A stretch of 64,000 nt of DNA, taken from the NCBI GenBank assembly GCA_965116865.1, contig OZ220727.1, forward strand, positions 434,001 through 498,000, read 5' to 3'. The notes under the pieces were generated by a model that was not told the DNA's origin, made no database searches, and saw nothing but the letters and a program-made list of their open reading frames with translations. Both the position numbers and the translations under genes were made by a program. The stretch is from Aldehydirespirator sp965116865. Its GTDB lineage: Bacteria; Actinomycetota; Acidimicrobiia; Acidimicrobiales; Aldehydirespiratoraceae. This document shows, one piece after another, positions 50,991 through 59,566 of the stretch (position 1 is the stretch's first letter; each line of letters begins with the position of its first letter).

Positions 50991-52214
50991 TCAGGCCGGC
51001 CGGGCGACCTCGGCGAGGGTCGTTAGGAAGCGGTCGTTCTGGGCGGGGGTGCCGACGGTGACCCGGATGCCCGTCCCTGAGAACGGGCGGACCACCACGC
51101 CGCGACGCTCCAGGGCGATGCTCACCTCGTCGGTGCGCTCGCCGACGTGCAGCCACACGAAGTTGGCCTGGGCGTCGGGGATGTCCCAGCCGTCGGCGGT
51201 CAGCGCGTCCGCCACCCGGTCCCGCTCGGCTTTGATGGCGCCGATGCGGGCCTGGGCCTCGGCGGCTGCGTCGTCGCGCAGCGCGGCCAGCGCGGCAGCT
51301 TGGGCCGGTCCGCTTACGTTGAACGGGATCAAGCACTTGTCGATGGCCGACACCACCTCGGGGTGGGCCATCATGTAGCCGACCCTCAGGCCGGCCAGCC
51401 CGTAGGCCTTGGAGAATGTGCGGGCCACGGCCACGTTGTCGAAGCGGGGCAGCAGATCGGCCAGCGGGTCGCCGAGGGCCGGGTCGGCGAACTCCCGATA
51501 GGCCTCGTCCACCACCACGACGACGTCGTCGGGGATGCTCTCGGTCAGCCTCGCCACCGCCGCGGTCGGCACCGCCGTGCCGGTCGGGTTGTTGGGGGTG
51601 GCCAGCAGCACCAGCTTGGTCCGCTCGGTGACGGCGCCGGCCACCGCGTCGAGGTCGAAGGCGTGGTCGGCGGTCAGCGGCGTCTTCACCAGCGTTCCGC
51701 CCATGGACTGCACCGAGATGGGATACGCCTCGAAGGAGATCCAGGGGGTGACCGCCTCGTCGCCGGGGTCGATGTAGGCCGTGGCCAGTTGATACAGAAG
51801 AGCCACCGAGCCCGCCCCCACCGTCACCTGCTCGACGTCCAGCCCGAGACTGTCCGCCAGCGCCTCGCGCACTGCTGTGGCCCGATGATCGCAGTAGAGG
51901 TTGCCGCCCCGGCAGGCTGTGGCCACAGCCTCGACCACTGCCGCTGGGGGAGGGTAGGGGTTCTCGTTGGAGGCGAGCTTGATGGCCGCGGCGATGTTGT
52001 GCTCTCGTTCGGCTTGCTCGGCGGCCTTTCCCGGCTTGTATGCGGGCAGGGCGCCCACCGCGGGCCGAACCCGCCCCACCGGAGCTGGGGTCTGGGACTC
52101 CGGGGACGGCACGCTCGAAGGATGCGGGGCTCCGAGAGCGGGAGTCGGCGCTTCGGAACTGGCGCCGACCTCTGCCGGTGTGTCCTTGACGAGGGCGTCA
52201 TCGTGCCTGGTCAT
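50991..52214 (-). CDS. hisC: histidinol-phosphate / aromatic aminotransferase
   Basis: This PLP class I/II aminotransferase of 407 residues contains IKLASNENPYPPPAAV, the ATPNNPTGT block, VVVVDEAYREFAD with the PLP Asp, and the Schiff-base Lys in ARTFSKAYGLAGLRVGYM. C-terminal R-x-GTGIRVTVGT binds substrate carboxylate. The first 50 residues are a disordered, proline-rich extension. Actinobacterial HisC and the phenylalanine aminotransferase Pat are hard to separate by eye. The ATG overlaps the MNT gene stop by 4 bp. Confidence 0.87.
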   Translation of the reverse strand: MTRHDDALVKDTPAEVGASSEAPTPALGAPHPSSVPSPESQTPAPVGRVRPAVGALPAYKPGKAAEQAEREHNIAAAIKLASNENPYPPPAAVVEAVATACRGGNLYCDHRATAVREALADSLGLDVEQVTVGAGSVALLYQLATAYIDPGDEAVTPWISFEAYPISVQSMGGTLVKTPLTADHAFDLDAVAGAVTERTKLVLLATPNNPTGTAVPTAAVARLTESIPDDVVVVVDEAYREFADPALGDPLADLLPRFDNVAVARTFSKAYGLAGLRVGYMMAHPEVVSAIDKCLIPFNVSGPAQAAALAALRDDAAAEAQARIGAIKAERDRVADALTADGWDIPDAQANFVWLHVGERTDEVSIALERRGVVVRPFSGTGIRVTVGTPAQNDRFLTTLAEVARPA

Positions 52215-52498
52215 GGCTTGATGGGCTCTTCGAGGATGCGGCGGAGTCTTCGCTCGAGCCCTCCATCGGAGATTGCCTCCACGTCGCGGCCCAGCAAGTC
52301 CTCGAAGTCCTCTTGGAGCCCGACGAGGCCGAAGAGCGAGGCGCCGTCGGCGAAACGAGCATGGAAGTCGAAGTCGCTGCGACCAATGTCCTCGTTCCTG
52401 GGCACGGAGCCGACCAGGGCGATGGACTCGATTCGACTCCGAGACGCGACGGCGCGAAACTCATCGCGATGCTCGACAACTTCGTCGCGCGGACTCAT
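52211..52498 (-). CDS. MNT-type nucleotidyltransferase domain protein (MntA-like)
   Basis: This 95-residue protein has the minimal nucleotidyltransferase signature ALVGSVPRNEDIGRSDFDFH, where GS and DxD bind nucleotide and metal. The ending DVEAISDGGLERRLRRILEE fits the MNT family. MNT proteins usually act as antitoxins that AMPylate a HEPN toxin, but no HEPN gene is adjacent. Its stop overlaps the aminotransferase start, so here it is the first gene of that unit. Confidence 0.7.
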   Translation of the reverse strand: MSPRDEVVEHRDEFRAVASRSRIESIALVGSVPRNEDIGRSDFDFHARFADGASLFGLVGLQEDFEDLLGRDVEAISDGGLERRLRRILEEPIKP

Positions 52499-52504
52499 CG
52501 CGCC

Positions 52505-52510
52505 ACCCTA
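52505..52510 (-). promoter_or_regulatory. -10 box TAGGGT of the MNT gene, leaderless spacing
   Basis: On the minus strand TAGGGT ends 6 nt before the MNT ATG, the same arrangement as before the MoaB-like gene. Confidence 0.5.
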
Positions 52511-52725
52511 AGGGGCTGCGCGGGCAGGCGCACGCCCGTCGCGTCGGGACGGGGCGTCTCCCGCTCTTGTTCGCTGCTACCTGAGGGCCGCGCGGGCAGG
52601 CGCACGCCCGTCTGCAGCCGATCGGATCGCCTGTTCGCTCGGCCTCTGACGGTCAGCTCCCGCATCGCGGGAACCCGGACCGACGTGCAGCCGATCGGAT
52701 CGCCTGTTCGCTCGGCCTCTGACGC
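52510..52725 (+). repeat. dispersed repeat copy D, itself duplicated at 72-73 bp
   Basis: This 200-bp stretch fills the gap between the divergent MNT and copper-ATPase genes. It shares GGGGCTGCGCGGGCAGGCGC with copy C and CCGCTCTTGTTCGCTGC, GAGGGCCG and TTCGCTCGGCCTC with copy B. Internally GCGCGGGCAGGCGCACGCCC occurs at 52518 and 52590 (72 bp), and TGCAGCCGATCGGATCGCCT at 52613 and 52686 (73 bp). No gene is seen in it. Confidence 0.85.
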
Positions 52726-52809
52726 GTCGCCGGGATGATGCCCCACGGGTGTTCGGCTCCAGCGGTCGGTCCGGTCGCTTCGGCCTGAATTCTCAAGGCT
52801 TCCGCTGCG

Positions 52810-52815
52810 TAGTCT
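52810..52815 (+). promoter_or_regulatory. -10 box TAGTCT of the copper ATPase gene, leaderless spacing
   Basis: TAGTCT ends 7 nt before the ATG, without a ribosome binding site. No CsoR- or CueR-type operator could be recognised by eye. Confidence 0.55.
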
Positions 52816-52822
52816 TGGGCGC

Positions 52823-54970
52823 ATGGGAACCGGGTCGTCGTTGAAGGTCCGCTCCGAGATCCGCGTGGGCGGCATGACCTGTGCCGCTTGCGCGGCGCGG
52901 GTCGCGGCCGCCCTCGAGGCCGTCGACGCCGTAGTGGACGTTCGGGTGAACTTCGCCTCCGGCCGGGCGACCGTCCTCCACGACGGCGGTACCGATGAGG
53001 CCGTCCTGCGGCGAGCCGTCGAGCAGGCCGGCTACGCCGCGCCGGAGCGGCCGGAGACCCACGACGAGGCCGAACTGCGACGGGTGGCGACCCTGCGCGG
53101 GCGGTTGATGGCAGCGGTGGCGCTGGGAGCGCCGGTCGTGGTCGTCTCGATGCTGCCGCCGCTGCGCTTCGACGGCTGGCGCTGGGCCGCCATGCTCGCG
53201 TCGGCGCTCGTGGTGTTCGGCTCGGGCTGGGGCTTCCACCGGGCCGCGGTCCGCAGTCTCCGCCGCCGCGCTGCCACCATGGACACTCTGGTGTCGCTGG
53301 GCGCCACCGCGGCGTGGGTCTGGTCGGCGGTGGTGCTGGTGGCCGGAGTCGACGGCGGTCACGTGTACTTCGAGACGGGCGCCGTGATCGTCGCTCTCGT
53401 CGTGCTGGGCAAGTGGCTGGAAGCCCGGGCCACCCGACGCTCGGGTGAGGCGGTCCGGGCCCTGGCGCGACTGGGCGCCTCCACCGCCCGTCTCACCGAT
53501 GGCGCCGAAGTGCCGGTGGAGGACCTCGCGGTGGGGACGCGTTTCGTCGTCCGACCGGGCGAGCGGATCGCCACCGACGGTGTGGTGGTGGCCGGCGCCT
53601 CGGCGGTGGACATGTCGATGGTGACCGGGGAGCCCGCCCCCGTGGAGGTCGCGACGGGCGACGAGGTGATCGGCGCGACCGTCAACGCCGACGGCGCGCT
53701 GGAAGTGGAGGCCACCCGGGTCGGGGCCGACACCGCCCTGGCCCAGATCGTGCGCCTCGTGGACGAGGCCCAGGGGGGACGGGCTGCGGTGCAGCGGCTG
53801 GCTGACCGGGTGGCTGGTGTGTTCGTGCCGGCGGTCGTGGTGCTGGCCACGGTCTCCCTGGGCGTGTGGATCGCGGCCGGCGCGGCGGTCTCGGACGGGG
53901 TCTCGGTGGCGGTCGCGGTGCTGATCATCTCGTGTCCGTGCGCGCTGGGGCTGGCCACTCCGCTGGCGGTGATGGTCGGCACCGGCCGGGGGGCCCAACT
54001 CGGCGTGATCATCAAGGGCGCCGAAGTGCTGGAGGACACCCGCGCGGTGGATGCCGTGATCCTCGACAAGACCGGCACCGTCACCGAGGGCCGCCTCGAG
54101 GTGGTCGACGCTGTGGCCGCGCCCGGCGCCGACGCGACCGCGATGGGGCTGCTGGCCGGGGCGCTGGAGTCGCGCTCGGAGCACCCGGTCGGCGCGGCCG
54201 TCGCCCGGCGCTGGCCGTCGCAGCGCACCGTCACCGATTTCTTGAATCATCCCGGCATGGGGGTTGTCGGACGTGTCGACGGGGCAGAGGCACGCGTCGG
54301 CAGGCGCCTGATGTTCGACACGGTGCCCGCCGAACTCGACGGCGCCATCGTCGCGGCCGAGGCTCGGGGCCACACCGCCGTGCTGGTGGGCCGGGGCGGG
54401 GTCGCCGGGGCGGTCATCGCTCTGGCCGACACGGTGAAGCCGACGTCGCGCCAGGCTGTTCAGGAGCTGCGGGCCATGGGTCTGGAGGTGTCGCTCGTCA
54501 CCGGCGACAACAGCCGCACGGCTGACTGGGTGGGGAAGGCCGTCGGGGTGAACGACGTGACGGCCGAGGTGCTGCCGGCGGGAAAGGCCGACGCGGTGGC
54601 AAGGCTTCAGGACGCTGGCAAGCGGGTGGCGATGGTGGGGGACGGGATCAACGACGCCCCCGCGTTGGCCCGGGCCGACCTCGGCATCGCGGTCGGCACC
54701 GGAACCGACGTGGCCATCGAGGCCTCCGACCTCACCATCGTCGGCGGCGACCTGCGAGCCGTGCCCGACGCCATCGCGCTGTCGCGCCGCACCCTGGCCA
54801 CCATCAAGGTCAACCTGTTCTGGGCGTTCGCCTACAACGTGGCCGCCATCCCCATGGCCGTCACCGGCATCCTCAGGCCCATGGCCGCCGCGGCCGCCAT
54901 GGGCCTGTCGTCGCTGTTCGTGGTGTCGAACAGCCTCCGCCTGCGCCGCTTCCGCTCCCTGAGAGCCTGA
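52823..54970 (+). CDS. copA: copper-translocating P1B-type ATPase
   Basis: It exports Cu(I) across the membrane with ATP. One N-terminal heavy-metal domain has GMTCAAC at residues 17-23. Eight membrane helices include the ion-binding SCPCALG. The phosphorylation site is DKTGTVTEG, the actuator loop MVTGEPAP, the nucleotide site SEHPVG and the hinge VGDGINDAPALA. The C-terminal helices carry the N..S-type Cu site YNVAAIPMAV. The 715-residue length is normal. No chaperone or regulator gene is adjacent. Confidence 0.95.
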   Translation: MGTGSSLKVRSEIRVGGMTCAACAARVAAALEAVDAVVDVRVNFASGRATVLHDGGTDEAVLRRAVEQAGYAAPERPETHDEAELRRVATLRGRLMAAVALGAPVVVVSMLPPLRFDGWRWAAMLASALVVFGSGWGFHRAAVRSLRRRAATMDTLVSLGATAAWVWSAVVLVAGVDGGHVYFETGAVIVALVVLGKWLEARATRRSGEAVRALARLGASTARLTDGAEVPVEDLAVGTRFVVRPGERIATDGVVVAGASAVDMSMVTGEPAPVEVATGDEVIGATVNADGALEVEATRVGADTALAQIVRLVDEAQGGRAAVQRLADRVAGVFVPAVVVLATVSLGVWIAAGAAVSDGVSVAVAVLIISCPCALGLATPLAVMVGTGRGAQLGVIIKGAEVLEDTRAVDAVILDKTGTVTEGRLEVVDAVAAPGADATAMGLLAGALESRSEHPVGAAVARRWPSQRTVTDFLNHPGMGVVGRVDGAEARVGRRLMFDTVPAELDGAIVAAEARGHTAVLVGRGGVAGAVIALADTVKPTSRQAVQELRAMGLEVSLVTGDNSRTADWVGKAVGVNDVTAEVLPAGKADAVARLQDAGKRVAMVGDGINDAPALARADLGIAVGTGTDVAIEASDLTIVGGDLRAVPDAIALSRRTLATIKVNLFWAFAYNVAAIPMAVTGILRPMAAAAAMGLSSLFVVSNSLRLRRFRSLRA

Positions 54971-55077
54971 GTCCGGCGGGAGCGCCGTATCCGACGTCTG
55001 TCGTAGGCTCTAGCTGTCAGTCCGGTTCGAGGGCGCGCCGAGCGCCGGAGCCTGCGGCTTGCGGAGGGAACCCAGAC

Positions 55078-56844
55078 ATGACCCGCATGACTCCCAGCGA
55101 GGCGTTCGTGGAGACCATGGTCGCCCACGGCGTCGACACCGTCTTCGGCGTCATGGGCAGCGCGTTCATGGACGCCATGGACATCTTCGAGCCGGCCGGC
55201 ATCGAGCTGGTGCCGGTGGTGCACGAGCAGGGCGCGGCCCACATGGCCGACGGGTTCAGCCGGGTGTCGGGCCGTCACGGCGTGGTCATCGGCCAGAACG
55301 GCCCCGGCATCTCCAACTGCGTGACCGCCGTCGCGGCCGCCTTCTGGGCACACAGCCCGGTGGTGGTCGTCACCCCCGAGGCCGGGACCATGGACATCGG
55401 CCTCGGCGGCTTCCAGGAGGCCAACCAACTGCCGATGTTCGAGGAGTTCACCAAGTACCAGGGCCATGTCAACAACGAGCGCCGCATGGCCGAGCTCACC
55501 GCCCGCTGCTTCGACCGGGCACTGTCGGAGATGGGCCCCACCCAGCTCAACATCCCCCGAGACCGCTTCTACGGCGACATCGACGTGGCAATCCCGAAGC
55601 CGCAGCGCCTCGACCGCGGCCCCGGTGGCGACCGCACGCTGAACGAGGCCGCCGAGCTGCTGGCCGGCGCCGCCTTTCCGGTGATGATCTCGGGCGGCGG
55701 CGTGGTGATGGGCGACGCCATGGCAGCCACGGTGGCCCTGGCTGAGCGTCTGGGGTGCCCGGTGGTGAACAGCTACCTGCACAACGACTCGTTCCCGGCG
55801 TCGCATCCGCTGTGGTGCGGCCCGCTGGGCTACCAGGGCTCCAAGGCGGCCATGCGGCTCCTCTCCCGGGCCGATGCGGTGCTGGCGCTCGGCACCCGCC
55901 TCGGGCCCTTCGGCACCCTGCCCCAGCACGGACTCGAGTACTGGCCGACGAATGCCAAGGTGATCCAGGTGGACGCCGACGCCAGGATGCTCGGCCTGGT
56001 CAAGCGCATAGACGTGGGCGTCTGCGGCGACGCCGGCGCGGCCGCGGCCGCGCTCACAGCGAGGCTGGCCGCACGGGAGCTGGCCTGCGACGCCACCCGG
56101 ATGCAGCGGTCCGCGGACATGGCCGCCGAGAAGAACGAGTGGGAGGCCGAGCTCGAAGACTGGACCGAGGAGACCGACGACTTCAGCGTGGACATGATCA
56201 AGCAGGCCGCGGCCGAGCCCGACGACTGGATGCATCCCCGCCAGGTGCTGCGCGAGCTCGAGAAGGCGATGCCGGAGCGGGTGATGGTGTCCACCGACAT
56301 CGGCAACATCAACTCGGTGGCCAACAGCTACCTGCGCTTCGAGGAGCCTCGTTCGTTCTTTGCTGCCATGAGCTGGGGCAACTGCGGCTACGCACTGCCC
56401 GCCGTCATCGGGGCCAAGAAGGCCGCCCCCGACCGTCCCGCGGTGGCCTACGCGGGCGACGGGGCCTGGGCCATGAGCATGGTGGAGACCATGACCGCGG
56501 TGCGTCACGGCATCCCGGTGACCGCAGTGGTGTTCCACAACCGCCAGTGGGGCGCCGAGAAGAAGAACCAGGTCGACTTCTACGGGCAGCGCTTCGTGGC
56601 CGGCGAGCTGGAGGGTGGCGAGGACTGGTCGGAGGTGGCCCGGGCGATGGGCGCCGACGGTGTGCGGGTGAACCAGCTCGAAGATGTGGGACCGGCCCTG
56701 GAAGCGGCCATCGACGCCCAGATGAACGGGGGCCGCACCACCGTCATCGAGGCCATGTGCACCAAGGAGCTCGGCGACCCGTTCCGCAAGGACGCCCTGA
56801 AGCGCCCGACCCGCCTCCTGGCGAAGTACCAGGACTACATCTGA
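55078..56844 (+). CDS. xsc: sulfoacetaldehyde acetyltransferase
   Basis: This TPP enzyme converts sulfoacetaldehyde and phosphate to acetyl phosphate and sulfite in taurine and related C2-sulfonate catabolism. The 588 residues have the TPP Glu in PVVHEQGAAHMADGFSRVSG, the Xsc-specific EAGTMDIGLGGFQEANQLPM and QLNIPRDRFYGD, and the TPP/Mg motif AGDGAWAMS with FHNRQWGAEKKNQVDFYG. These blocks separate it from acetolactate synthase. A TAGGCT box (55004-55009) and GGAGGG 9 nt before the ATG are present. No taurine transporter, transaminase or pta is adjacent. Confidence 0.9.
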   Translation: MTRMTPSEAFVETMVAHGVDTVFGVMGSAFMDAMDIFEPAGIELVPVVHEQGAAHMADGFSRVSGRHGVVIGQNGPGISNCVTAVAAAFWAHSPVVVVTPEAGTMDIGLGGFQEANQLPMFEEFTKYQGHVNNERRMAELTARCFDRALSEMGPTQLNIPRDRFYGDIDVAIPKPQRLDRGPGGDRTLNEAAELLAGAAFPVMISGGGVVMGDAMAATVALAERLGCPVVNSYLHNDSFPASHPLWCGPLGYQGSKAAMRLLSRADAVLALGTRLGPFGTLPQHGLEYWPTNAKVIQVDADARMLGLVKRIDVGVCGDAGAAAAALTARLAARELACDATRMQRSADMAAEKNEWEAELEDWTEETDDFSVDMIKQAAAEPDDWMHPRQVLRELEKAMPERVMVSTDIGNINSVANSYLRFEEPRSFFAAMSWGNCGYALPAVIGAKKAAPDRPAVAYAGDGAWAMSMVETMTAVRHGIPVTAVVFHNRQWGAEKKNQVDFYGQRFVAGELEGGEDWSEVARAMGADGVRVNQLEDVGPALEAAIDAQMNGGRTTVIEAMCTKELGDPFRKDALKRPTRLLAKYQDYI

Positions 56845-56853
56845 CGCTGCGGG

Positions 56854-58881
56854 CTAGCCGGCGGGCAGTTCCAGCACCCAGCCGACCCGGATCAGGTCCG
56901 GGTTGTGCAGCATGCGGCCGTCGGCCTGGCGCCGGCCTCGGTTGCGGTCGAAGATCTCGCGCCAGCGATGCCCCGCTCCGAAGTGGATCCGAGCGATCCG
57001 CCAGAGGCTGTCGCCCCGCTGGACGGTGACCGTGACCGGCTCGGGCCCGGTCTCCGCCGCGACGATGCGGTCGTCGCCCTCGGGATAGTCCTCGGCGGTG
57101 ATGGCGCCGCCGAGGTCCCGGGAGATGTAGTCGGCCAAGGCCTGCCGGTAGCTGACGCCCAGACTGGTGAACTCGATGCCGGCCAGCGGGTAGCAGTCGC
57201 CGCCGTCGGCCAGGAAGTCGACGGTGGCCAGAACCACCGCATCGCCGGGCACCGCCGCGCCGTCGCGCACGACGGCGGTGCCGTCGTCGAGCGTCACGTC
57301 GCGGATCCTCGACCCCGGATCGCCGGCCGGCGAGCAGTCGCCGGCCCGGTCGGTCTCGCGGGCCGCAGCCGACGGGTCGTAGACGAACTCGAACCCCGAG
57401 ACCTGCGGGAACTGGCCGCCGGCGCCCGGGATCCGGTCCACGGCCTGCTCCAGCAGCACATGGAACGTCTCGCGGGGAACCTCGCCCACCACCACGAAGT
57501 TGCGGAACGGGGCGATGTCCCAGGTGTCGCCGACGGTGACCGGCCCGGCCGGGATGACGGCGTCGTTGCGGATGCCGCCGCCGTTCTGCACGGCGACGTC
57601 CGGCGCGGGAGTGCCGAAGTCCTCGGCCAGGTTGGTGGCGGCGGCCCGAAGCGCGTCTGCAAGCAGACTGCCCTGGTTGGTGGCGGCGGTGCGCACACTG
57701 GCCCGGCGCCCGTCCAAGTCGACCTCGCTGGCGCCGATCACGTCGGCGTCGATCTCGGCCAATGCCTCGGCCAGGGGCGCGATCACAGCCGACTGCACGG
57801 CCGGGTCGGGCGTCACGTCGAAGCTCACGCCGACGGAGCGGCCCGAGTATTGGACGATGCTGCCGCCGCCGTCGAAGGTGACGACCAGCTCGCCGATGCA
57901 GCGGTAGCCGCCGGGGGCGGTGACCACCGGCACGTCGGCGCCGGTGGAGTCGGCCACCAGCATCGGGTAGGGCCCGGCCGGCTCGTCTTCGGGCATGCAG
58001 GTGTCGCCCTCGTTGCGCAGCAGTTCGTCGCCGCCGCCGGCGACGACCACGTCCACGCCGGCCAGTTCGGCCACCAGCGCGACTTCCTCGGACAATCCCT
58101 GGAGGTGGCTGATCAGGATGATCTTGTCGACTCCGGCCTCGGTCAGCGATGCGACCTCGGCCCGCACCGCGGCCAGGACGTCGGAGATCACCACGTTGCG
58201 CGGAGACGAGATGTTGGGGAGCAGGGGAGTGACCGCCCCGATCACGCCTACCTGCTGACCGCCGGTCTCCACCGTGGTCCTGCCGGCCAGCACGCCGTCG
58301 TCGACCAGCGCCTGCAGCGCGGGCTCGCCGGAGAAGTCGGCGTTGGCCGACAGGAACGGCACCACCGGGTCGAACCCCTCGATGAAGCGGGCCGTCACAT
58401 CCGGCCCCAGGTCGAAGTCGTGGTTGCCGAGGGCCATGGCGTCGTACAGGCCGCTGAGGGCGATCGAGTCGTGCAGCGCCGCATCGCGGGCCAGCGAGAC
58501 GTCGAGCTCCTGCGAGGCCAGGAAGTTGTCGCCCGAGGTCAGGGTTACCACCGCGGCGTCGCCGGCAGCGGCCTGCAGCTCCTTCATCCGCGCGGCGAAG
58601 CGGGCCACGCCCGGTAGGCCGGCATCGATGTCAGGCAGCAGCTTCGACTCCCCGTCGTTGTTGTGCAGGATGGTGAGCGTGAACGTGTCGGCGCGGACGG
58701 GCGCCGCCGCAGGCTGCGCGCCCGCCGACGATGTCAGCCCCGCGGCTGCGGCGAGCAGCGCAGCCGCGGCGAGGGCAGCAGCGGTCTTCCGGGCGGTAGG
58801 GATCGTCACTCGCGGCCGCGGCCCGGATGTCGTCGACGCTGGTAGGGCAGCAGCGGCCTTCCAGGGGGTAGGGATCGCCAC
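56854..58881 (-). CDS. secreted 5'-nucleotidase / metallophosphoesterase with a C-terminal LysM domain
   Basis: It is likely a cell-wall-bound enzyme that releases phosphate from nucleotides outside the cell. After a hydrophobic signal segment (ALAAAALLAAAAGLTSSAGA) come the calcineurin-like motifs LTILHNNDGES, TSGDNFLAS, ALGNHDFDLG and ISHLQGL, then the 5'-nucleotidase C-domain with VQNGGGIRND. The last 60 residues are a LysM peptidoglycan-binding domain (VTVQRGDSLWRIARIHFG). GTG 58881 has GGGAG upstream. A second GTG 72 bp inside is the duplicated original start, so the signal peptide has an extra 24-residue front. Confidence 0.85.
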   Translation of the reverse strand: MAIPTPWKAAAALPASTTSGPRPRVTIPTARKTAAALAAAALLAAAAGLTSSAGAQPAAAPVRADTFTLTILHNNDGESKLLPDIDAGLPGVARFAARMKELQAAAGDAAVVTLTSGDNFLASQELDVSLARDAALHDSIALSGLYDAMALGNHDFDLGPDVTARFIEGFDPVVPFLSANADFSGEPALQALVDDGVLAGRTTVETGGQQVGVIGAVTPLLPNISSPRNVVISDVLAAVRAEVASLTEAGVDKIILISHLQGLSEEVALVAELAGVDVVVAGGGDELLRNEGDTCMPEDEPAGPYPMLVADSTGADVPVVTAPGGYRCIGELVVTFDGGGSIVQYSGRSVGVSFDVTPDPAVQSAVIAPLAEALAEIDADVIGASEVDLDGRRASVRTAATNQGSLLADALRAAATNLAEDFGTPAPDVAVQNGGGIRNDAVIPAGPVTVGDTWDIAPFRNFVVVGEVPRETFHVLLEQAVDRIPGAGGQFPQVSGFEFVYDPSAAARETDRAGDCSPAGDPGSRIRDVTLDDGTAVVRDGAAVPGDAVVLATVDFLADGGDCYPLAGIEFTSLGVSYRQALADYISRDLGGAITAEDYPEGDDRIVAAETGPEPVTVTVQRGDSLWRIARIHFGAGHRWREIFDRNRGRRQADGRMLHNPDLIRVGWVLELPAG

Positions 58882-58883
58882 TG
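58772..58883. repeat. 72-bp tandem duplication of the nucleotidase gene start
   Basis: AGGGCAGCAGCGG begins units at 58772 and 58844, followed in both by CTTCC-GGG-GGTAGGGATCG and the CAC of a GTG start codon on the minus strand. The duplication is in frame and doubles the N-terminal codons (V-x-IPTxxKxAAAL). Only the outer copy has a ribosome binding site. Confidence 0.88.
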
Positions 58884-59009
58884 TTACGTCTCCCTTGCCG
58901 GAACCGCGCGACCTGGGGTGATGAGTGTAGAGCGACGCATGTGAGGCTTCTGCGTGTTCCTCGCTGCGCGGGCGTGGCGCTTCGCTGGGGCCGTGGCACG
59001 CTATGGCGA

Positions 59010-59180
59010 TGACCGCGGCCGCCGATCCGGACACCTCGCGCGCCGGCCGGCGCCCGACACTGCAACGGGTGGACCAGCGCCGGTGACCGCGGCCGCCGAT
59101 CCGGACACCTCGCGCGCCGGCCGGCGCCCGACACTGCAACGGGTGGACCAGCGCCGGTGACCGCGGCCGCCGATCCGGAC
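59010..59180 (+). repeat. 74-bp tandem repeat (three copies) at a small membrane-protein gene start
   Basis: TGACCGCGGCCGCCGATCCG recurs at 59010, 59084 and 59158, exactly 74 bp apart. Each copy carries a start codon (ATG, GTG, GTG) and the first codons MTAAADPDTS. Only the third leads into the gene; in the others the frame is soon lost because 74 is not a multiple of three. The rest of the 58884-59009 gap shows nothing. Confidence 0.93.
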
Positions 59181-59486
59181 ACCTCGCATGCCGGTCCGGC
59201 GCCCGAGCGGGTCTTCAGCACGTCGGTGGTGGTGTCGGGATTGCGCTGCTTCCTGTTCTACGTGCTCTTCCCGTGGCTGCTGCCCGCGGCCGGCATCGCC
59301 TCGGGGGTGGGCTCGGGCGTCGGCCTGGCCATTGGCGCGGCGGCCATCGTGTTCAACGTGCTCAGCATCCGGCGCTTCCAGCTGACGAAGCACCGCTTCC
59401 GATGGCTGATCACCGCCCTGAATCTGGGGATCGTCGTGCTGCTCTCCGTCCTGATGGCTGCCGACCTGAAAGATGTGCTAGGATGA
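59157..59486 (+). CDS. small integral membrane protein, unknown function
   Basis: This predicted 109-residue protein has a polar N-terminus of about 25 residues and three hydrophobic segments (LRCFLFYVLFPWLLPAAGIA, GVGLAIGAAAIVFNVLSI, ITALNLGIVVLLSVLMAA). RRFQLTKHRFR is the basic loop between the last two. The GTG is the third copy of a tandemly repeated start. I do not recognise a named family. The stop overlaps an ATG in the frame of the next gene. Confidence 0.65.
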   Translation: MTAAADPDTSHAGPAPERVFSTSVVVSGLRCFLFYVLFPWLLPAAGIASGVGSGVGLAIGAAAIVFNVLSIRRFQLTKHRFRWLITALNLGIVVLLSVLMAADLKDVLG

Positions 59487-59532
59487 CAGGCGCTCGTAGG
59501 TCTGCGCTGCATCGCGCGGACGTCCCAACATG

Positions 59533-59561
59533 GTGTGGCCAGTTGAACGTACCTTTATCAT
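59533..59561 (+). promoter_or_regulatory. promoter of the selenoprotein gene (TTGAAC, 17 bp, TATCAT)
   Basis: TTGAAC (59533-59538) and TATCAT (59556-59561) are 17 bp apart, and the -10 box ends 5 nt before ATG 59567. This supports that ATG over the overlapping ATG at 59483. Confidence 0.65.
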
Positions 59562-59566
59562 CATCA

